In this document: positions 62,162 to 64,000 of the stretch, one piece after another | Position numbering within the stretch: the stretch's first letter is position 1 | How the letters are laid out: the number at the start of each line of letters is the position of its first letter | Assembly: GCF_047601505.1 (NCBI RefSeq) | Contig: NZ_JASGJD010000001.1 | Coordinates: 1,550,001 to 1,614,000, forward strand | DNA: 64,000 nt | Source of the DNA: Cloacibacterium sp047601505 | GTDB lineage: Bacteria; Bacteroidota; Bacteroidia; Flavobacteriales; Weeksellaceae | Direction: 5' to 3' | The notes under the pieces: model-generated | What the model saw: only the letters and a program-made list of their open reading frames with translations | What the model was told of the DNA's origin: nothing | Database searches by the model: none | Position numbers and translations under genes: made by a program

Positions 62162-63181
62162 TTATCTTCTATATCCCGAAAGTTCTACCAAATCTAGTGT
62201 TAATCCTATTTGATTTACATTGGCAGCGTTGTGATACCTTACGTGCGAATAATCAAACCTGAAGGAAGATATTTTGATGCCCACGCCAAAACTTAAACCT
62301 GCAAAACTTCTTTGGTCTAACACTGCAAGTTCGTTGCCACGTTTTACATTGTAGCCCATTCTTAGATTAAATGCTTGCTCTGGGAAAAGCTCTACACCGC
62401 CAGAAAAATGGTCTAGAAGTTTTCTTCCCAAGCCTACTTCTTGTCCGTTTATATCATACGTTTGGGAAATATTAAATTGCTGCAAATCGTGATAAGTAAT
62501 GGTGAAAGCTAATGGAAATTCGGATAAAATTTTTGTGTAACCAATGTCTGCTCTGAAAGGTAAATTTTCTTTCACACCATTATACGTTTGAAACTGATAA
62601 CCAAAATTTCTAAAAACTAAAGCTAAAGTTTCTTTGGTTCTTTCGTTGTGATAGGTAACTCCGGCACTTGCAGAAATGGCTGCAGAATTATAAGTGTCAA
62701 TTTTTGAAGTTACATAATTTACATTGCCACCAATGGTAAAATTTTCTTCAAATTGATAAGCGTATCCCAATCCTACAGAAGCATCCATTGCTGAGAATTC
62801 TCCGTTGGTTTGTCCGCTTTCGTCAGTTCTTGGGATTTTTCCAAAATCCATTACTCTTGCATTTACAGATAAAAAATGCCCTCTCGATAAATCTTTTACA
62901 TAATTAATACTTCCAATATTAGAACCAGCAAGATATGAAGCGTAATTTAGCGCAATTCTGTTGTCCATATCAAGATTCATTAATGCGGGATTAATGGCTG
63001 CAAAATTAAGGTCGTAGTCTCTTACAGAAACTGCATCTCCGCCTAGAGCTGCTTGTCTGGCAGAAATAGGAATGTTAAGAAACGGATAAACATTAGTTCC
63101 TGTTTGGGCATTTGCCAAAAGCGACAACGAACATAAAATGGTGATTGCGAGTTTCTTCAAATTTTCTAAATTTCTATGCAA
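62162..63181 (-). CDS. porQ: Type IX secretion system protein PorQ
   Basis: This 339-residue outer-membrane protein has a signal peptide (to LANAQ) followed by the PorV/PorQ-type start (YPFLNIPISARQAALGGDAV, NFAAINPALMNLDMDN). The rest is a FadL-like barrel. PorQ works with PorZ, PorU and PorV in the surface attachment complex that processes T9SS cargo. At least five cargo proteins are encoded in this window. It is 98 bp upstream of cmk and 148 bp from the divergent pyrH. Confidence 0.93.
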   Translation of the reverse strand: MHRNLENLKKLAITILCSLSLLANAQTGTNVYPFLNIPISARQAALGGDAVSVRDYDLNFAAINPALMNLDMDNRIALNYASYLAGSNIGSINYVKDLSRGHFLSVNARVMDFGKIPRTDESGQTNGEFSAMDASVGLGYAYQFEENFTIGGNVNYVTSKIDTYNSAAISASAGVTYHNERTKETLALVFRNFGYQFQTYNGVKENLPFRADIGYTKILSEFPLAFTITYHDLQQFNISQTYDINGQEVGLGRKLLDHFSGGVELFPEQAFNLRMGYNVKRGNELAVLDQRSFAGLSFGVGIKISSFRFDYSHVRYHNAANVNQIGLTLDLVELSGYRR

Positions 63182-63256
63182 AAATAGAGATTTTAATCTT
63201 TTATAAAAATTAAATACTCTTGGTTAATTCTTTTAACGTAATTCTTCGCGATTCAT

Positions 63257-63264
63257 TATATTTG
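63257..63264 (+). promoter_or_regulatory. Probable -7 box of pyrH
   Basis: TATATTTG matches TAnnTTTG and lies 66 bp before the pyrH start codon. No clear -33 at the usual spacing. Confidence 0.4.
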
Positions 63265-63329
63265 CAAAAACAAAAATTTGAATAAATTTAAATATTCAAA
63301 TTTTAAAGAAACCGAAATAATTTTTAATA

Positions 63330-64000
63330 ATGAAATACAAAAGAGTTCTTCTTAAACTAAGCGGTGAAGCTTTGATGGGAAATAGACAGTATGGTATTGA
63401 TAATGACAGACTTGTAGAGTATGCCAAAGAAGTGAAAAAAGTAGTAGATAGCGGTTGCGAATTGGCAATTGTAATAGGCGGAGGAAACATTTTTAGAGGT
63501 GTAGCAGGTGCGGCAAAAGGAATGGATAGAGTGCAAGGAGATTACATGGGAATGCTAGCAACTGTAATAAACGGTATGGCACTACAAGGAGCATTAGAAG
63601 ACCAAGGTATAAAAACCAGACTTCAATCTGCACTTGAAATGGACAAAGTAGCAGAGCCATTTATTAAAAGAAGAGCTGTAAGACATCTTGAAAAAGGTAG
63701 AGTTGTAATTTTTGGAGCTGGCACTGGTAACCCTTATTTTACTACAGATACCGCAGCTACTCTTAGAGCTATAGAAATAGGTGCTGATGTAATTTTGAAA
63801 GGAACTAGAGTAGACGGAATCTACGATAGCGACCCAGAAAAAAATTCAGGTGCCGTGAAATTTAATTCGCTTTCTTACGATGAAATTTTCGAAAAAAATC
63901 TTAAAGTAATGGATATGACCGCTTTTACTTTGAGTAAAGAAAATAATTTGCCAATTATTGTGTTTGATATGAACAAAGAAGGCAATTTATTAAAAGTAGT
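63330..64000 (+). CDS. pyrH: UMP kinase (3' partial)
   Basis: The start is ATG at 63330 (MKYKRVLLKLSGEALMGNRQ) and the frame is open to the window end, giving 223 of the usual ~235 residues. Amino-acid-kinase motifs are KLSGEALMG, VIGGGNIFRG, FGAGTGNPYFTTDTAA and ILKGTRVDGIYDSDP. It phosphorylates UMP to UDP. Divergent from porQ. Confidence 0.96.
   Translation, partial: MKYKRVLLKLSGEALMGNRQYGIDNDRLVEYAKEVKKVVDSGCELAIVIGGGNIFRGVAGAAKGMDRVQGDYMGMLATVINGMALQGALEDQGIKTRLQSALEMDKVAEPFIKRRAVRHLEKGRVVIFGAGTGNPYFTTDTAATLRAIEIGADVILKGTRVDGIYDSDPEKNSGAVKFNSLSYDEIFEKNLKVMDMTAFTLSKENNLPIIVFDMNKEGNLLKV

Overview
This AT-rich window, with very weak Shine-Dalgarno signals, comes from a member of the Bacteroidota. 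Class Flavobacteriia, family Weeksellaceae (Chryseobacterium/Cloacibacterium-like), is my best guess. The evidence is a SusC/SusD pair, several proteins with a type IX secretion (T9SS) C-terminal sorting domain, PorQ itself, TamL-type Omp85, promoters with the Bacteroidota -7 box TAnnTTTG, and gene families typical of flavobacteria. No rRNA, tRNA or CRISPR array was seen.

Bases 1-14.6 kb are a mixed accessory region. They hold a truncated carboxymuconolactone-decarboxylase protein, a zinc alcohol dehydrogenase, a Crp/Fnr regulator with an Old Yellow Enzyme (this pair lies between two near-identical 40-bp repeats), a T9SS-exported protein, and a MarR regulator overlapping a TonB-dependent receptor. 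They also hold a membrane-anchored two-lobed aspartic protease next to a membrane-anchored XRE regulator, a second TonB-dependent receptor, a YefM/YoeB toxin-antitoxin pair, an IS1182-type transposase remnant and other gene debris.

Bases 14.8-52.0 kb are one large, nearly complete pectin-utilisation locus. Outside the inner membrane it encodes two GH28 galacturonases, two PL1 pectate lyases, two CE8 pectin methylesterases, a CE12 acetylesterase, a GH105 unsaturated-uronyl hydrolase, a GH43 side-chain enzyme, an alpha/beta esterase, a DUF4861 protein, a free-standing probable pectin-binding module and a SusC/SusD importer. In the cytoplasm it encodes an MFS hexuronate transporter and both routes to 2-keto-3-deoxygluconate. 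KdgF-KduI-KduD handles unsaturated uronate and UxaC-UxaB-UxaA handles saturated galacturonate. Two PfkB kinases and KDPG aldolase then give pyruvate and glyceraldehyde-3-phosphate.

A LacI-family regulator (38900-39919) sits in the middle. Six promoter regions in the locus carry a 14-bp site that reads TGTAATC followed by a degenerate right half, always in the same orientation relative to transcription. At five of them the site abuts or overlaps the -7 box. This is the strongest regulatory signal in the window and predicts that the whole locus is one regulon.

Bases 52.2-64.0 kb are ordinary cell-envelope and housekeeping genes: an M28 peptidase with PD40 and PDZ domains, TamL, an rRNA/tRNA 2'-O-methyltransferase, a lipid kinase, MscS, small envelope proteins (holin-X, YtxH), cytidylate kinase, PorQ and the start of pyrH, which runs off the window.
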